From Gemmatimonadota bacterium (lineage in GTDB: Bacteria; Latescibacterota; UBA2968; UBA8231): a stretch of 34,171 nucleotides of DNA. The translations under genes were made by a program, and so were the position numbers. Every line of letters begins with the position of its first letter. The stretch's first letter is position 1. Shown one piece after another: positions 32,451 through 34,171 of the stretch. The stretch lies in assembly GCA_028875345.1 (NCBI GenBank), contig JAPPEG010000352.1, positions 1 through 34,171 of the forward strand. Direction: 5' to 3'. The notes beneath the pieces are model-generated. The model worked only from the letters and a program-made list of their open reading frames with translations. It was not told the origin of the DNA and ran no database searches.

Positions 32451-34151
32451 TCAGACTAACTCGCCGTCAAAAGTGTCGAGTACCGAGCGCAGGGTGGGGT
32501 CGGACTCGGGCTGATTCGCCGCCTGTGGAGCCGACTGCTCTCCTTTCTTCACTACGGGCTCCAAGCGCAGCCGCCGCCCGTATTTCGCCTCGGCTATCTC
32601 CTCTACGCTTTCGCGGTTGTTGAGCACCTGATTCATGGCAAAGCGGTCGGCGGCACCAAAGCTCAGCTTGAGCACATGGCCCTCTAGGCCAACTAAAGTC
32701 GCCCCATTGAGAAAATGGGCCAGCGACGGCTTGACAGCGCGCACGGCATTGACTAGCTCGTTCCAAGTGGTGCGCACCTGATCAATGCTCAGGCTAGCAG
32801 CGGCATTGCCTGACTCAGCCGGGGCAGCGACTTGCTGTTGGGTCGGGGGTGGAGGCGCGACCTGTTCGCTATAGTCGTTTGGGAGCGGAGGCGCAGTCTG
32901 TTCCTTGAAGCTACTTGGAACTGGAGGCGCAGGTTGTTCCGTGGGATTGCTTGGCGCTGGGGGCGCGGCCTGTTCGCTGCGACCCCTTGGAGGCGGAGAT
33001 GCGGCCGGACGTGGTGCGGCACCTTCGAGCGACTGCAAGCGGCGCAGCAGTTCGCCCACATCGACAGACCGGCCCATCAGCGCCAGATGCACCAAGGCGA
33101 TTTCCACGCGGAAACGCGGCTGTACCGAGCGCTTTATATCCGCTTCTAAATCCAAGAGCGACTGCATCATGCGGAGTAAATCCTCGACCTCCATAGCGGC
33201 TGCAAGCTCGCCACAGCGACGGCGGGCGTCCTCGGCCATATCCAGCTCGTCGGTCCCACCCTGTATCTTGGCGAAGAGCAGGTGGCGCAAAAGTTCGACT
33301 AGGCCATAAACGAACTCCTCAATATCGACCCCTTCGTCAACCGCTCGGGCGACGATATCCAGCACTCGGGCGGGCGCTGCTTCGCGCATGGCGTCGAGCA
33401 ATTCAAAGTAGAGTCCGCGATCGACGAGACCCAACACCTGCACCACGGCTTGCTGCGACACCTCCGAGCCAAATGAGACCACTTGATCGAATAGGCTCTC
33501 GGCGTCGCGCAAGGCACCGTCCGCGCGGCTAGCCAACAGATGGAGCGCACCCTCCTCGACCGCTATGCCTTCGGCTTGGGCAATCATGCCGAGATGGGCG
33601 GCGATCTGTCCGGTAGAGATGCGGCGAAAATTGAAGCGCTGACAGCGCGAGAGAATGGTGTCGGGAACCGACTGCACCTCCGTGGTGGCGAAGATGAAAA
33701 CCACGTGCTCCGGCGGCTCCTCCAGCGTCTTCAACAGCGCATTGAACGCCGCAGTCGAGAGCATGTGAACTTCGTCGATGATGTAGATCTTATACACGCC
33801 TTCGGTCGCAGCGTAGCGCACGACTTCGCGCAACTCGCGGACGTCATCGACGCTGTTGTTGGAGGCCCCGTCGATCTCCAGCACGTTCATGCTGGTAGAG
33901 GTGGCAATGCTCTTGCAGGAATCGCACGCCTCGCAGGGGTTGCCGTCGCGGGGGTTGGCGCAATTGAGGACCTTGGCGAGAATTCGCGCGGTCGTGGTTT
34001 TGCCCACGCCGCGAGGGCCGCAAAAAAGATAGCACTGCGCGATGCGCCCGGAATGGACGGCGCTCTTTAAGGTGGCAGTGATATGCTCCTGCCCAACTAC
34101 TTCGTCGAATTGGCGCGGACGCCACTTGCGCGCTGTTACCTGATAGGCCAT
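32451..34151 (-). CDS. dnaX: DNA polymerase III gamma/tau subunit
   Basis: 566 residues from ATG 34151, close to the window edge. It is the clamp-loader ATPase. Motifs: YLFCGPRGVGKTTTARILAK (Walker A), zinc-binding C-x8-C-x2-C-x2-C (CANPRDGNPCEACDSC), KIYIIDEVHML (Walker B), TTEVQSVPDTILSRCQRF (sensor 1 and SRC arginine finger). Domain III covers about residues 220-360. A proline-rich linker with a 12-residue repeat follows (see separate entry), then a C-terminal domain that ends FDGELV. No slippery A-run for programmed frameshifting is evident. Confidence 0.95.
   Translation of the reverse strand: MAYQVTARKWRPRQFDEVVGQEHITATLKSAVHSGRIAQCYLFCGPRGVGKTTTARILAKVLNCANPRDGNPCEACDSCKSIATSTSMNVLEIDGASNNSVDDVRELREVVRYAATEGVYKIYIIDEVHMLSTAAFNALLKTLEEPPEHVVFIFATTEVQSVPDTILSRCQRFNFRRISTGQIAAHLGMIAQAEGIAVEEGALHLLASRADGALRDAESLFDQVVSFGSEVSQQAVVQVLGLVDRGLYFELLDAMREAAPARVLDIVARAVDEGVDIEEFVYGLVELLRHLLFAKIQGGTDELDMAEDARRRCGELAAAMEVEDLLRMMQSLLDLEADIKRSVQPRFRVEIALVHLALMGRSVDVGELLRRLQSLEGAAPRPAASPPPRGRSEQAAPPAPSNPTEQPAPPVPSSFKEQTAPPLPNDYSEQVAPPPPTQQQVAAPAESGNAAASLSIDQVRTTWNELVNAVRAVKPSLAHFLNGATLVGLEGHVLKLSFGAADRFAMNQVLNNRESVEEIAEAKYGRRLRLEPVVKKGEQSAPQAANQPESDPTLRSVLDTFDGELV
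32838..32981 (-). repeat. 36-bp tandem repeat encoding the DnaX proline-rich linker
   Basis: Four units beginning with E-Q and containing A-P-P-x-P are spaced exactly 36 bases apart; the Glu-Gln codons start at 32867, 32903, 32939 and 32975 on the minus strand. The units read EQAAPPAPSNPT, EQPAPPVPSSFK, EQTAPPLPNDYS and EQVAPPPPTQQQ. The repeat expands the flexible linker between the clamp-loader core and the C-terminal domain. Confidence 0.8.
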
Positions 34152-34171
34152 TTGCGTTGCTCGACACAGCC

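Noticed and set aside
1..34171. tRNA, rRNA, CRISPR array or DGR reverse transcriptase within the window
   Set aside because: None seen on either strand: no cloverleaf-like CCA-ended segments, no regular spacer arrays, and no protein with the reverse-transcriptase xxDD box pattern.

Overview
This window is GC-rich DNA from an uncultured-type Gram-negative bacterium. It has TolC/CusB/CusA efflux, lipoprotein signal sequences, a beta-barrel outer-membrane protein and a periplasmic HtrA protease. The FCB-like block KKEAI/FFEMLGN in AlaS, a group II geranylgeranylglyceryl-phosphate synthase and an OMP/lipoprotein pair suggest an FCB-superphylum or neighbouring candidate lineage (Latescibacterota-like). 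That placement is inference; no rRNA is present.

Layout. 1-2.4 kb: the 5' part of a secreted one-heme CxxCH protein, divergent from a Rieske-plus-helical-domain protein. 2.4-4.16 kb: an accessory insert. It holds a truncated DUF4143 ATPase tail, a lipoprotein with a formylglycine-generating-enzyme (SUMF1/C-type lectin) fold, a 17-bp-arm inverted repeat and a strong terminator. It is bracketed by a 57-bp direct repeat of the 3' end of the Rieske gene. 4.2-11.6 kb: a four-gene heavy-metal efflux operon on the minus strand (small Cys/His protein, TolC, CusB-like adaptor, CusA-like RND pump). 11.7-15.4 kb: a P-loop kinase-like protein, ferrochelatase, a sialidase-like propeller protein and a serine carboxylesterase. 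15.4-19.4 kb: a GH78-like glycosidase and a DegP/HtrA protease, then a shredded clpB remnant. 19.5-34.15 kb: thirteen minus-strand genes, dnaX-recR-pgsA-pgpA-recA-recX-alaS-pcrB-ptsH-ptsI-metK-lipoprotein-OMP, with gaps of at most about 33 bp and several overlaps. They link replication and recombination, phospholipid head-group synthesis, an archaeal-type ether-lipid enzyme, PTS phosphorelay and SAM synthesis.

The most interesting candidate is the SUMF1-fold lipoprotein at 3042-3863. Its last ~40 residues have the pattern of a diversity-generating-retroelement (DGR) variable region: RGG, a variable block, RSANR, a variable block, P-x-x-R, a variable block, G-V-R-L-V. Most positions that are Asn in typical templates carry codons that A-to-N changes of AAY would give. 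The catalytic cysteines of true FGE are absent, and base composition switches abruptly there. No reverse transcriptase or template repeat lies in the window, so it would have to be a remote target. The insert's flanking repeats suggest a cassette landed inside a duplicated Rieske-gene tail.
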